A DNA stretch of 64,000 bases from UBA6109 sp964506465 (GTDB lineage Bacteria; Desulfobacterota; Syntrophia; Syntrophales; UBA6109), in the NCBI GenBank assembly GCA_964506465.1, contig CAZDLM010000005.1:27438-91437 (forward strand), in the 5' to 3' direction. Of the stretch, positions 25,089 to 33,933 are shown piece after piece. The notes under the pieces are model-generated. The model was not told the origin of the DNA. It saw only the letters and a program-made list of their open reading frames with translations, and searched no databases. A program made the translations under genes and the position numbers. The stretch's first letter is position 1. Each line of letters opens with the position of its first letter.

Positions 25089-25853
25089 TCAGATCATGAA
25101 CGCGCCGCCGTTCACGTCCAGGGTTACTCCGGTGACAAAAGGGGAATCCAGGAGGTACTCGAAGGCGCGGACAACGTCCGCCACGAGGCCGAGCCGCGGC
25201 ACCAGGACCTTTTCCCGGAGGGTCTCCTTCTGTTCGCCGGACCATCCCGCAAAAATACCCGCGTCTTCAATAAAGGCCGGCGCGATGGCATTGACGGTGA
25301 TCCCGAAGGGGCCGAGTTCGCGGGCCGCGTAGCGAGTCAGGCCGACCATGCCCGCCTTGGAGGCCGCGTAATGCGGCCCGATGACCCCTCCCCCGCGCGC
25401 CGCAATGGAAGAGATGTTCACGATTCGTCCGAAATTCCCCGCCTTCATGGCGGGAACTGCGCGCATCATCCAGTAGAAGGCGCCGCTGAGGTTCACGCGG
25501 ATCGTCTCGTCCCAGTCTTCGATTGACAGACAGTCGAACGGCCGGCGGTCCATGATGCCCGCGTTGTTGACGAGAATATCGATGTCCCCGAAGGCATCGC
25601 AGATCAGGCGATGCTGCCCGGCGACGGCCGCGGCGTCACCGGCGTCGCCCTTGAGAAACAGCAGCTTCGCTCCCTTGGCGGCCTTCTTCCGAAGACCGGC
25701 TTCCGCACGTTTTGCCGCAGCATCGTCGCCGCGATACGTGACCGCCACGAATGCGCCCCGCGCCAGCAGGCATCCTGCGATGCCCAACCCGATTCCCCGG
25801 CTGCCGCCCGTGACGACAGCCGTCCTCTTGTCTTGTTTCTTCACCGGTGCCAT
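25089..25853 (-). CDS. short-chain dehydrogenase/reductase (FabG-like)
   Basis: 254 aa classical SDR: VTGGSRGIGLGIAG cofactor loop, DIDILVNNAGIMD, the catalytic Ser in NISSIAARGGG, YAASK with the catalytic Tyr and Lys, and NAIAPAFIEDAG. The C-terminus ends VTGVTLDVNGGAFMI as in 3-oxoacyl-ACP reductases. The probable reaction is reversible NAD(P)H reduction of a 3-keto group; the substrate (ACP, CoA or a small alcohol) cannot be told. It stands alone, upstream of the hemerythrin gene on the same strand. Confidence 0.85.
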   Translation of the reverse strand: MAPVKKQDKRTAVVTGGSRGIGLGIAGCLLARGAFVAVTYRGDDAAAKRAEAGLRKKAAKGAKLLFLKGDAGDAAAVAGQHRLICDAFGDIDILVNNAGIMDRRPFDCLSIEDWDETIRVNLSGAFYWMMRAVPAMKAGNFGRIVNISSIAARGGGVIGPHYAASKAGMVGLTRYAARELGPFGITVNAIAPAFIEDAGIFAGWSGEQKETLREKVLVPRLGLVADVVRAFEYLLDSPFVTGVTLDVNGGAFMI

Positions 25854-26046
25854 CCGCCGATGCTCCTTCCCCAGAGATGCGGCATTCTACCCGCTTCGGC
25901 CCCCGGAAACAAGCGCGCCGCTCCCGCAATCGTGGGAAAATGCCGTTCTTCTATCCCTGACACAAGATCCGATACGCCACCTCCCCCGACCATTCTATTG
26001 ACGATCGAGAGGGGATTGCGATACAAACTCCCCACAGGTGAACTTC

Positions 26047-27690
26047 ATGAGGCGATTTCGACTTGCGGATACGGTCCCGGCGGGACGGTTTCTTCTCGCC
26101 GCCGTTTTGCTGGTTCTTCCCGGTTGCGCGGACAGGACCGCTCCGCCTTCCTTCGATATCGTCATCAAAGGCGGCACGCTCTACGACGGATCAACAGCGC
26201 CGCCCCGCACCGCGGACATCGGCATCCGGGGCGACCGGATTGTCGCCATCGGAGATCTCGCCGCACCGGCGGAAAAGACGCTGGATGCCCGCGGGCTCGT
26301 GATTACGCCGGGCTTCATCGATTCCCATTCCCATTTCGATGTCGCCGTCCGGAAGGTCGGCTGGCGAATCCGCCTGGCGGACTGGAAGGGCGTCTGGAAG
26401 GGAAACCACGCTCAGCTCCTGCAGGGAGTCACGACCGTCGTCACCGGCAACTGCGGTATGGGACATCCGGATGCGAAGGCATGGCTGGAGCAGGTGGACG
26501 CGCTCAAAATGGGAGTCAACGTCGGCCATCTGGCGCCCTACGGAGCGATCCGCAATGAGCTTTTCGGCGGCCGGGCGGATGTGCCGCTCATCCGGGAACA
26601 GGTGGAGACCTTCCGAAGGCGGATGGATGGTGAAATGCAGCGGGGCGCCCTGGGAATGTCGATCGGCTTGCACCAAACGCCGGACCGTTTCGCAACCGCC
26701 GATGAAGTTGCGGAACTTGCCGCATCGGTAAAGAACTATGGCGGTGTGCTTTCCGTCCGCCTGCGGAATGACAGCGGCCGTTTGCAGGATCACGGTCAGT
26801 CCGCCGTGATCGAATCACTCGCGGAAGCAGTCGGCTACGGCCTCCGATCCGGAGCGCCGCTTCACATTTCCCAGATCCGGCTCCGCCTCCCCTACACCGC
26901 TGTCCGCTCCTCGCAGATGCGCAGGATCGTCGAGGACGCGAGGAAATCCGGCCTGGACGTCACGGCCGATCAAAGCCCCTACGAAGCAACCGTCGACCCG
27001 CTGCCCTTGCGTTTGCCGGCCCATCTGCTGTCCGGCGCCGCCGTCAAGCCCGAATACCGGTCCGGGATGCCGCCCGAACCGCTGAAGCGCGCCGTCGAGG
27101 AGCTTCTGGCCGCGCAGAGGCCGGAGCGGATCCTGATCGTCTCCTTCCCGGAAAACCGTTCTTTCGAAGGCCGCACGATCCGGGAGCTCGCCGCAGAGCA
27201 GAAAAGGACCCCCGCGGAGGTCTGTCTCGCGCTCCTCCGCACAGAGGCCGCCCCTGTGGCAGCCTTCTTCGAGACCAATGACAAGGTGATCCGCGCCCTG
27301 ATGCCCTTTGCCTGGGTCTTCACCGCCTCCGACGCCGTACCCAGCTTCAGCGGAGATGCCGTCGTTCCTCCTTCCCACTACGGGACCTTTCCGCGGACCA
27401 TCCGCAAGTACGCCATCGAGGACAAGATCATCCGCCTCAGCGACGCGATCCGCTCCATGACATCCGCACCCGCCGAGAAATTCGGCCTCCGTGGACGCGG
27501 CCGACTGGCCGTTGGGAACTACGCGGACATTGCGGTGATCGACCTCAAGAACTTTGCGGACCTCGCCACCTACCGGGAGCCGCAGAAACCGGCCCGCGGA
27601 GTCGTCCACCTGCTCGTCAACGGCATCGTGTCGATCGAAGGCGGCAAGGTGACGGGACACCGGGGGGGAAGGGCCATCAGGAGGTTCTAA
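26047..27690 (+). CDS. D-aminoacylase-type amidohydrolase, lipoprotein
   Basis: 547 aa. The N-terminus is a lipoprotein signal (LLAAVLLVLPGC, Cys at about residue 27). The mature part is an amidohydrolase-superfamily metal enzyme: DIVIKGGTLYDGS strand, HSHFD metal motif, GVTTVVTGNCGMG as in N-acyl-D-amino-acid deacylases, HISQIR and the C-terminal NYADIAVIDL beta-sandwich return. Family members release D-amino acids from N-acyl forms. Here a lipid-anchored position would let it act on extracellular or periplasmic D-amino acid conjugates. The start at 26047 is chosen for AGGTGA at the right spacing; an in-frame GTG at 26038 is inside that site. The repeat element begins two bases after the stop. 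Confidence 0.85.
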   Translation: MRRFRLADTVPAGRFLLAAVLLVLPGCADRTAPPSFDIVIKGGTLYDGSTAPPRTADIGIRGDRIVAIGDLAAPAEKTLDARGLVITPGFIDSHSHFDVAVRKVGWRIRLADWKGVWKGNHAQLLQGVTTVVTGNCGMGHPDAKAWLEQVDALKMGVNVGHLAPYGAIRNELFGGRADVPLIREQVETFRRRMDGEMQRGALGMSIGLHQTPDRFATADEVAELAASVKNYGGVLSVRLRNDSGRLQDHGQSAVIESLAEAVGYGLRSGAPLHISQIRLRLPYTAVRSSQMRRIVEDARKSGLDVTADQSPYEATVDPLPLRLPAHLLSGAAVKPEYRSGMPPEPLKRAVEELLAAQRPERILIVSFPENRSFEGRTIRELAAEQKRTPAEVCLALLRTEAAPVAAFFETNDKVIRALMPFAWVFTASDAVPSFSGDAVVPPSHYGTFPRTIRKYAIEDKIIRLSDAIRSMTSAPAEKFGLRGRGRLAVGNYADIAVIDLKNFADLATYREPQKPARGVVHLLVNGIVSIEGGKVTGHRGGRAIRRF

Positions 27691-27691
27691 C

Positions 27692-27810
27692 GGCTGTTGA
27701 AGAAGGTCCATCTGCTGCGTTCGCTCATCCTTCGTCGCTGAGGCGTACATCCCAGTACGCCTCACTCCTCAGGATATCGCGGCCTTGCATCTGGGCCTTC
27801 TTGAACAGCC
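27692..27810. repeat. dispersed inverted-repeat element (copy 2)
   Basis: Terminal inverted repeats GGCTGTTGAAGAAGG and CCTTCTTGAACAGCC match at 14 of 15 positions. An inner palindrome GAGGCGTAC-N6-GTACGCCTC lies in the middle. The arms continue into GATGCAAGGC and TCTGCTGCGTTC segments shared, in reverse orientation, with the element at 5275-5426. It fills nearly the whole space between the amidohydrolase stop and thiM. Confidence 0.82.
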
Positions 27811-27849
27811 TAAGGGAAAAATCTATTCGGGGGTGGATCGGAAACTTCA

Positions 27850-28656
27850 ATGAGAATAACAGCGGCAGACATTTTTGCTTCCGTGCGGAAAATCAGGGAA
27901 CGCGGTCCCGTCGTCCATAATATCACCAACTACGTCGCCATGAACAATTCGGCCAATGCGCTCCTCGCGATCGGCGCTTCGCCCGTGATGGCCCATGCGG
28001 AGGAAGAGGTGGAGAACATGGTCGGCATCGCCTCCGCCCTGGTCGTCAACATCGGCACCCTGAGCGGTCCATGGATCCGCGCCATGTTTCAGGCCGTCCA
28101 TACGGCCAAAGCAAGTGGCATTCCCATCGTTCTGGATCCGGTGGGCGCCGGTGCAACACCCTACCGGACACGAACGACCCTCGAACTGATGCGCGCGGCG
28201 CCGCCATCGCTTCTCCGGGGCAACGCCTCGGAGATTCTCGCCGTCGCCGGGGAGCGGGGTGGAACGAAGGGAGTGGACAGTACAGAGGCTTCCACCGGCG
28301 CCGTCGAGGCGGCGAGAAGCTTGGGCCGCGATTTCGGGAGCACGGTGTGCGTCAGCGGCGAAACGGATTTCATAGTCTGGGGTGAGGGGGTCCTCCGCGT
28401 CGGCAACGGCCATATCCTGATGACGCGGGTGACCGCGCTCGGATGCACGGCCTCGGCCCTTTGCGGCGCCTTCGCGGCGGTCGAATCGTCGATTCCCGCC
28501 GCGGCGGCCCAGGCCATGGCGGTCATGGGCATCGCCGGAGAGATGGCGGCCGAGGGGGCGGATGGGCCGGGGAGCCTGCAGGTCCGTTTCCTGGACGCCC
28601 TCTATCGACTTTCCGAAAAGGACATCGAACGGCGCCTGAAGATCGAGGTGGGCTGA
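27850..28656 (+). CDS. thiM: hydroxyethylthiazole kinase
   Basis: 268 aa, normal ThiM length. It phosphorylates 4-methyl-5-(2-hydroxyethyl)thiazole with ATP in thiamine salvage. Visible motifs are VHNITNYVAMNNSANALLAIGASP at the substrate pocket, VLDPVGAGATPYR, LRGNASEI and the catalytic-loop Cys in TALGCTASALCGAF. It is followed by thiE with a one-base gap. No TPP riboswitch was found in the short space upstream, which is taken up by the repeat element; the promoter may be inside or before that element. Confidence 0.95.
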   Translation: MRITAADIFASVRKIRERGPVVHNITNYVAMNNSANALLAIGASPVMAHAEEEVENMVGIASALVVNIGTLSGPWIRAMFQAVHTAKASGIPIVLDPVGAGATPYRTRTTLELMRAAPPSLLRGNASEILAVAGERGGTKGVDSTEASTGAVEAARSLGRDFGSTVCVSGETDFIVWGEGVLRVGNGHILMTRVTALGCTASALCGAFAAVESSIPAAAAQAMAVMGIAGEMAAEGADGPGSLQVRFLDALYRLSEKDIERRLKIEVG

Positions 28657-28657
28657 C

Positions 28658-29311
28658 ATGCAGGGGTTGTATCTCGTGACCGACCGCGAACTCTGCGGAA
28701 AGCGGACCGTCGAAGAAGTCGTCCTTGCCGCCGTCCGCGGCGGTGCGCGTTTTGTGCAGCTCCGCGAAAAGGACCTCTCGACTCGGGCCTTCGTCGAAGA
28801 AGCGTTGAGGATCCGAAGGAAACTCCGCCCCTTGGGCGTTCCCCTCATCGTCAACGACCGCCTCGATGTCGCGCTTGCTTCGGACGCCGACGGGGTACAC
28901 GTCGGTCAGGACGACATGCCCTATGAAATCTCAAGGCGCCTGATGGGGCCGGACGCCCTCATCGGACTCTCCGTGGAGAAATGGGAAGACGTGGTGCGGG
29001 CGCAGACTCTGGACGTCGGCTACCTCGGCGTCAGTCCCGTCTTCGACACGCCGACGAAAACCGACACGAAAGGCCGTTGGGGACTGGAAGGACTCGCCCG
29101 GATCAGGGCCTTCTCGCGCCACCCCCTGGTCGCGATCGGCGGCCTTCACAGCGGGAATGCCCGCGACGCGGTCCTCGCCGGCGCCGACTGCATCGCCGTG
29201 GTCTCGGCCGTCTGCTCGGCGGACGATCCGGAAGCCGCCGCGCGGGAACTGACGGAGATCATCCATCAGGCGATCAGAGAGCGGGCGCCCTCCGTCCGCC
29301 AAACCTCATAG
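28658..29311 (+). CDS. thiE: thiamine-phosphate synthase
   Basis: 217 aa TIM barrel joining HMP-pyrophosphate and thiazole phosphate to thiamine phosphate. Motifs are YLVTDRELC, FVQLREKDLSTR (phosphate/Mg binding), VNDRLDVALASDADGVHVGQDD, YLGVSPVFDTPTKTD and AIGGLHSGNA. It follows thiM almost without a gap, giving a two-gene salvage unit. Confidence 0.95.
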   Translation: MQGLYLVTDRELCGKRTVEEVVLAAVRGGARFVQLREKDLSTRAFVEEALRIRRKLRPLGVPLIVNDRLDVALASDADGVHVGQDDMPYEISRRLMGPDALIGLSVEKWEDVVRAQTLDVGYLGVSPVFDTPTKTDTKGRWGLEGLARIRAFSRHPLVAIGGLHSGNARDAVLAGADCIAVVSAVCSADDPEAAARELTEIIHQAIRERAPSVRQTS

Positions 29312-29399
29312 CGATCCGTCCAGTTCGTCGGCCACCGGCTCCTTGCAGGACCGGCACCGCTCCTCTCTTTCCCGGCTCCCGAAGGCACCGCTCCTCCGG

Positions 29400-30017
29400 T
29401 CATGCGACGATCTTCCAGGAGAAGGCGCCGATCCGTTCTCCCTGGATTTCAACGGTATCGCCGGCGGCCAGCGGTCCCACTCCGGGAGGGGTGCCCGTGA
29501 ACACGAGATCGCCCGGCTGCAGCGACCAGATCGCGCTCAATTCGACCAGCAGGGTCTCGAAACTGAAGATCATATCGCGGGTGCAGCCGCGCTGCCGCTC
29601 AACACCATTGACGCGGCAGGTGAAGGAGATGTCGTTCAGATCGATCGTGCCGTCGCAGGACACGAATTCGCCGATCGGCGCGCTCTGGTCGAAGGCCTTG
29701 GACTTTTCCCAGGGCAGCCCCCTCTTCTTCAGTTCGTCCTGAACGTCGCGCAGGGTGAGGTCGAGGCCGACCGTGACGGCATCGATCCAGGAAAGGGCGT
29801 CTTCTTTCGACTCGACCTTTCCCGCCTTTCCGACCCTGATCACCACCTCCACCTCGTGCTGGAGATCATGGCCGTGTTTCGGCAAGCGGATATCTTCCCC
29901 GCACCGCACGAGGCAGGAGCCCGGTTTCATGAAGACGACGGGCGTCTGGGGAACGACGTTCGACAACTCCCGGACATGCTCGGCGTAATTCCGGCCGATG
30001 CAAAAGATGCGGGCCAT
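29400..30017 (-). CDS. fumarylacetoacetate hydrolase-family protein (FAHD1/YcgM-like)
   Basis: 205 aa, the short FAH form seen in acylpyruvate hydrolases, oxaloacetate tautomerases/decarboxylases and 5-carboxymethyl-type isomerases. It begins IFCIGRNYAEHVRELSN; KPGSCLV, the metal-binding Glu pair in HEVEVVI, DLTLRDVQ, KAFDQSAPIG and DLVFTGTPPGVGPL are the family marks. The start at 30017 has GGGAGA upstream and gives the usual N-terminus; the longer in-frame ORF to 30083 does not. It stands alone between convergent thiE and a divergent gene; the substrate is unknown. Confidence 0.85.
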   Translation of the reverse strand: MARIFCIGRNYAEHVRELSNVVPQTPVVFMKPGSCLVRCGEDIRLPKHGHDLQHEVEVVIRVGKAGKVESKEDALSWIDAVTVGLDLTLRDVQDELKKRGLPWEKSKAFDQSAPIGEFVSCDGTIDLNDISFTCRVNGVERQRGCTRDMIFSFETLLVELSAIWSLQPGDLVFTGTPPGVGPLAAGDTVEIQGERIGAFSWKIVA

Positions 30018-30173
30018 CAGATTCTCTCCCTTCTGAAATGAGATACGGCGCTGTCGGACGATGTCAAAGCGACACCCCTGCAACCCAGTTTCAAGAGGCT
30101 GCGTTTCATGTTATGAGGTATTTATCAGGAACGGGGGGACAATACAACGGGCGAGAGGAGGCAAACGCCGGGA

Positions 30174-31013
30174 ATGGGTGCGACCGGTCTCATCATCTTC
30201 GATTACTCCGGAACGCTCAGCCTGGAGTCCGTACTCTTCGGTGAGCCGGCGAAGCTGGAGGAGGAACTGCGGAACTCGGGCCTGCACGGTCTGGGTGTCG
30301 CAAGCTCCGAGGTATTCTGGAACGAGATCGTGAATTTCACCTGGGAGCGAGGCAGCACGACCCGCATCGGCTACAAACGCCTGCTGACGGAGCGCGTGGC
30401 CGCGCTTCAATCCCCGGCCTCCGATCCGGCGCAAGGGGAAGCGGTCGCCGCCGCCGCGGAGCGTTTCGTCGATCGCTATCTGGAAAGCTCCCGGATCCAC
30501 GACGCGTGGCATCCCCTGCTGCGCAGGGTCGCCGCCGACCCGCGGGTCGCCGCCCTCGTCGCCACCGATCACTACGCCGAGGCGACGGAAGCGATTGCCC
30601 GCCACCTTCAGGCTGCGGGCGTGGAAGCGCATTCCATCGGAGATCCGCTCCCGCCGGGGAAGGCGTCCTTTCTGATCGCCAATTCAGCCGATCTGGGCAC
30701 GCCCAAAGTGGACGCCCGCTTCTGGGAGGCTGTCCGCGCGCTGCCGGTCCTCGCGGATATCCGCCGCATCCTCCTCATCGATGACTTCGGCTTCAACGAG
30801 CAGTCCCGGGACAGCTACAGCGCGAGGAGGAAGGTCGAGGATCGAAAGGAAAAGACCGCAGCGCTTCTCGGCGAGATTTTCCGGACCCCAGTAGAGACGC
30901 AGCCCTTTCTGCTTCCCGACCCGGGCCGAAAGGAGGACGATTTCGCGAAGCTCGTGGGGCAGACCTCGCCGCGGATCGAGGCGTTTATCGTTGACACTCG
31001 ACGGTTTCGATGA
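30174..31013 (+). CDS. HAD-like protein with atypical motif I
   Basis: 279 aa. Three HAD-like motifs can be read: FDYSGTL at the N-terminus (motif I), VAALVATDHYAE around residue 128 (motif II Thr) and ILLIDDFGFNE around residue 203 (motif IV acidic pair). Motif I reads DxS, not the DxD of phosphatases, so acid-base catalysis typical of phosphatases may be altered. The helical cap is of C1 type in position. A GAGGAGG sequence lies 15-20 bases before the ATG, somewhat distant. The gene ends 11 bases from the convergent epimerase fusion gene. Function unknown. Confidence 0.65.
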   Translation: MGATGLIIFDYSGTLSLESVLFGEPAKLEEELRNSGLHGLGVASSEVFWNEIVNFTWERGSTTRIGYKRLLTERVAALQSPASDPAQGEAVAAAAERFVDRYLESSRIHDAWHPLLRRVAADPRVAALVATDHYAEATEAIARHLQAAGVEAHSIGDPLPPGKASFLIANSADLGTPKVDARFWEAVRALPVLADIRRILLIDDFGFNEQSRDSYSARRKVEDRKEKTAALLGEIFRTPVETQPFLLPDPGRKEDDFAKLVGQTSPRIEAFIVDTRRFR

Positions 31014-31024
31014 CACCCCGGTTT

Positions 31025-31831
31025 CTATAAGGCGGCCAGTAGATTGGCGATTTCGATCAGGTTCCCGTCAGGATCGCGGGCATAGATGGAAAGGATCGGA
31101 CCGGTCGCTCCGGTTCGCCGGACCGGCCCCTCCTCAATGGCGACGCCGCAGGAGCGGATATGGGCGGCGACGTCTTCCAGGGGGACATCTGTCAGGAAAC
31201 ACAGGTCGGCGGAACCCGGTGCGGGACAGGCCGCCTTGGGCTCAAATTCCTTCCCCCGCTGGTGCAGGTTGATCTTCTGCGCACCGAAGGCGAGGGCCTT
31301 CCGGCCCACGCCGAATGTCACGGCCTCCATGCCGAGGACGCGATGGTAAAAGTCACAGGTCTTTTCGATGTCGGCCACCGTCAGAACGAGGTGGTCCAGG
31401 GCGCCGATCTTCATCTTGTCCGACCCGCCTTCAGGCTCGCAGAGTTCCACCAGAACGCCGAACGTGTCCCGGGGGTGGAGGAAGGCGATCTTCTTTCCGC
31501 CCGCTCCTTTGCGGGGAGTGCGATCGATGAGGCGGACGCCTCTCGTCTCGAGTTCCTTCAGCACATCCTCGATGTTTTCCACCTGGAAGGCGATGTGCTG
31601 GACGCCCTCGCCGCGCTTTTCGATGAAACCCGCCACGGGGCCGTCCGGCGCGGTCGATTCGAGAAGTTCCACTTCCGTATCGCCAACGGGCAGAAAGACC
31701 GTTTTCACCTTCTGTTCGCGAACGGTTTCCTCGCCCTGCACCGTCATCCCGAGGAGTCCCTCGTACAGCCTCTTGGCCGCCTCCGCGTCCTTCACGGCGA
31801 CGCCGATGTGGTCGACTTTCACGATCTTCAT
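31025..31831 (-). CDS. methylmalonyl-CoA epimerase fused to a second VOC domain
   Basis: 268 aa. Residues 1-135 are a methylmalonyl-CoA epimerase: KVDHIGVAVKDAEAAKRLY, the metal His and Glu positions (DHIGVAV, VELLES, HIAFQVENIEDV, VLVELCEP). Residues about 139-268 form a separate VOC/glyoxalase-fold domain (ALDHLVLTVADIEKTCDFYHRVLGMEAVTFG ... YARDPDGNLIEIANL) of the kind found as stand-alone dioxygenase-like proteins. Epimerases are normally about 135 aa with a single VOC unit. It follows the small mutase subunit by nine bases and has AGGAG at its start, so the epimerase converts (S)- and (R)-methylmalonyl-CoA for the mutase. The role of the second domain is unknown. Confidence 0.88.
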   Translation of the reverse strand: MKIVKVDHIGVAVKDAEAAKRLYEGLLGMTVQGEETVREQKVKTVFLPVGDTEVELLESTAPDGPVAGFIEKRGEGVQHIAFQVENIEDVLKELETRGVRLIDRTPRKGAGGKKIAFLHPRDTFGVLVELCEPEGGSDKMKIGALDHLVLTVADIEKTCDFYHRVLGMEAVTFGVGRKALAFGAQKINLHQRGKEFEPKAACPAPGSADLCFLTDVPLEDVAAHIRSCGVAIEEGPVRRTGATGPILSIYARDPDGNLIEIANLLAAL

Positions 31832-31840
31832 GATGCGCTC

Positions 31841-32242
31841 CTACCGCTTTAGATGTTCGCGCAAATAGGCGATGATCGTCCCCGTCTCCGTCCCGGGGCC
31901 GTAGATCTCGCTGATTCCCGCCGCCTTGAGAGCCGGGATGTCGTCCTGCGGAATGATCCCTCCGCCCAGAACGAGGATGTCCGTCATATTCCGCTTCTTC
32001 AGTTCTTCCATGACGCGTGGGAACAGGGTGTTATGCGCCCCCGAGAGGCTGCTCAGCATGATCGCGTCGGCGTCCTCCTGGGCCGCGGCGCTGACGATCT
32101 GTTCCGGCGACTGGCGGAGCCCCGTATAGATTACCTCCATGCCGGCGTCGCGCAGGGCGCGGGCGATGACCTTCACGCCCCGGTCATGACCGTCGAGGCC
32201 CGGCTTGGCCAGCAATACGCGGATGGTTTTTACATCGTTCAT
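31841..32242 (-). CDS. methylmalonyl-CoA mutase small (B12-binding) subunit
   Basis: 133 aa cobalamin-binding Rossmann domain. KPGLDGHDRGVKVIARALRDAGMEVIYTG carries the DxHxxG motif whose His is the lower cobalt ligand, and SSLSGAH and GGGIIPQDDI are the usual follow-ups. It pairs with the separately encoded catalytic subunit just upstream, the split arrangement known from archaea and deltaproteobacteria. It is directly followed by the epimerase fusion. Confidence 0.95.
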   Translation of the reverse strand: MNDVKTIRVLLAKPGLDGHDRGVKVIARALRDAGMEVIYTGLRQSPEQIVSAAAQEDADAIMLSSLSGAHNTLFPRVMEELKKRNMTDILVLGGGIIPQDDIPALKAAGISEIYGPGTETGTIIAYLREHLKR

Positions 32243-32256
32243 GGTTTCCTTCTCCT

Positions 32257-33933
32257 TTAGAATGCCGTGCCGCCGCGATACTCGCCGAACACGTCCCGCA
32301 TCGCATCGCAGATCTCGCCGATCGTCGCCTCCGCCTTGACGGCCTTCAGAATCACGGGCATGAGGTTTTCTTCCGTCCGCGCCGTCTTCCGGATCTCGTC
32401 CAGGGACCGCTGGACCGTCTCCCGACTCCTCTCTGTACGCAGGATGCGCAGCTTCTCGGCCTGCGCCTCTTCGACGGTTCGGCGCACCTTCAGCAGGCCC
32501 TCCGGCGGCGGCTCCTCGATCTGGAAGCGGTTCACGCCCACAACCGTCCGGTCGCGCGATTCGACCTTCTTCTGATATTCATAGGCGCTGTTGGAGATTT
32601 CCGACTGCACGTACCCCGACTCGATCGCCGGAATCATCCCGCCCATTTGTGCGATCTTGTCCAGATAGGACCTCGCATCGGCCTCGATCTCGTTCGTCAG
32701 GTTCTCGACGTAGTAGGAACCCGCCAACGGATCGACGGTCTCGGTCACGCCCGTTTCATAGGCGATGAGCTGCTGCGTGCGAAGAGCAATCTGGACCGCC
32801 TTCTCCGTCGGCAGCGCAAGGGCCTCGTCGTAAGAATTGGTGTGGAGCGACTGGCATCCGCCCAGGACCGCCGAGAGCGCCTCGAAGCCGGTGCGCAGCA
32901 CGTTCAGGAAAGGCTGCTGCGCCGTCAGCGAGCAACCCGCCGTCTGGACGTGATAGCGCATCATCCAGGAGCGGGGATTCTTCGCGCCGAAGCGCTCTTT
33001 CATGATCCTCGCCCAGAGGCGCCGCGCCGCGCGGAATTTCGCCACCTCCTCGAAGAAATCCTGGTGCGCGCTGAAGAAAAATGAAAGCTGGGGCCCGAAG
33101 TCGTCGATCTTGAGGCCCGCCTTGAGCGCCGTCTCCACGTACTCGATGCCGTCGGCGATCGTGAAAGCCACCTCCTGCACCGCCGTGCAGCCGGCCTCGC
33201 GCATGTGGTAGCCGCTGATGCTGATGCTGTTCCAGTTGGGAATGTTCTTCGCGCACCAGCCGAGGATGTCGGCCACGAGACGCATGGCCGGCCGGATCGG
33301 AAAGATATAGGTCCCGCGCGCGATGTACTCCTTCAGGAGGTCGTTCTGGACGGTTCCCCGCAGCGCCGAGGCGGGAATGCCGTCGCGGTCCGCCAGCGCC
33401 ACGTACATCGCGGTCAGGATCGCGGCCGGTGAATTGATCGTCATCGACGTGCTGACCTTGTCCAGCGGAATCTCCGACAGCAGGGTCGCCAGGTCCCGCA
33501 CGGAATCGATGGCCACGCCGACCTTGCCGACCTCGCCTTCCGCCAGCGGATGGTCCGAGTCGTATCCGATCTGCGTCGGCAGGTCGAATGCGACCGAAAG
33601 CCCCGTCTGCCCCTGCTGCAGGAGGTAACGGAACCGCCGGTTCGTGTCCTCCGCCGACCCGAATCCCGCGTACTGGCGCATCGTCCAGAAGCGGCCCCGG
33701 TACATGTTGTTCTGGATGCCCCGCGTAAAGGGATGCTGTCCCGGGAATCCGAGATCCCCGGCATAGTCCGTGCCTTCCAAGTCCGCCGGCGTATAGAGCC
33801 TTTTCACCGGCATCCCGGAGATCGTTTCGAATTGCTTCTTCTGCTCCGGCGTTTTCGCAAGCTGCCTGCCGGTCGTTTCCTCCCAGGCCTTCAGGCCTGT
33901 GGAGACCTTGGTCAATCCTTCCTTATCGAACAT
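32257..33933 (-). CDS. methylmalonyl-CoA mutase large (catalytic) subunit
   Basis: 558 aa TIM-barrel subunit without its own B12 domain. Typical segments include KRLYTPADLEGTDYAGDLGFPGQHPFTRGI, MYRGRFWTMRQYAGFGSAEDTNRRFRYLL, GLSVAFDLPTQIGYDSDHP, the QNDLLKEYIARGTYIFP region and GGCQSLHTNSYDEALALPT. With the small subunit it interconverts (R)-methylmalonyl-CoA and succinyl-CoA in propionate metabolism. No MeaB/ArgK chaperone gene lies in the window. Confidence 0.95.
   Translation of the reverse strand: MFDKEGLTKVSTGLKAWEETTGRQLAKTPEQKKQFETISGMPVKRLYTPADLEGTDYAGDLGFPGQHPFTRGIQNNMYRGRFWTMRQYAGFGSAEDTNRRFRYLLQQGQTGLSVAFDLPTQIGYDSDHPLAEGEVGKVGVAIDSVRDLATLLSEIPLDKVSTSMTINSPAAILTAMYVALADRDGIPASALRGTVQNDLLKEYIARGTYIFPIRPAMRLVADILGWCAKNIPNWNSISISGYHMREAGCTAVQEVAFTIADGIEYVETALKAGLKIDDFGPQLSFFFSAHQDFFEEVAKFRAARRLWARIMKERFGAKNPRSWMMRYHVQTAGCSLTAQQPFLNVLRTGFEALSAVLGGCQSLHTNSYDEALALPTEKAVQIALRTQQLIAYETGVTETVDPLAGSYYVENLTNEIEADARSYLDKIAQMGGMIPAIESGYVQSEISNSAYEYQKKVESRDRTVVGVNRFQIEEPPPEGLLKVRRTVEEAQAEKLRILRTERSRETVQRSLDEIRKTARTEENLMPVILKAVKAEATIGEICDAMRDVFGEYRGGTAF

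Noticed and set aside
27690..27849. Possible TPP riboswitch before thiM
   Set aside because: The CTGAGA and ACC(C)TGA(A)CCTGATC conserved parts are missing; the palindromic structure there belongs to the dispersed repeat.
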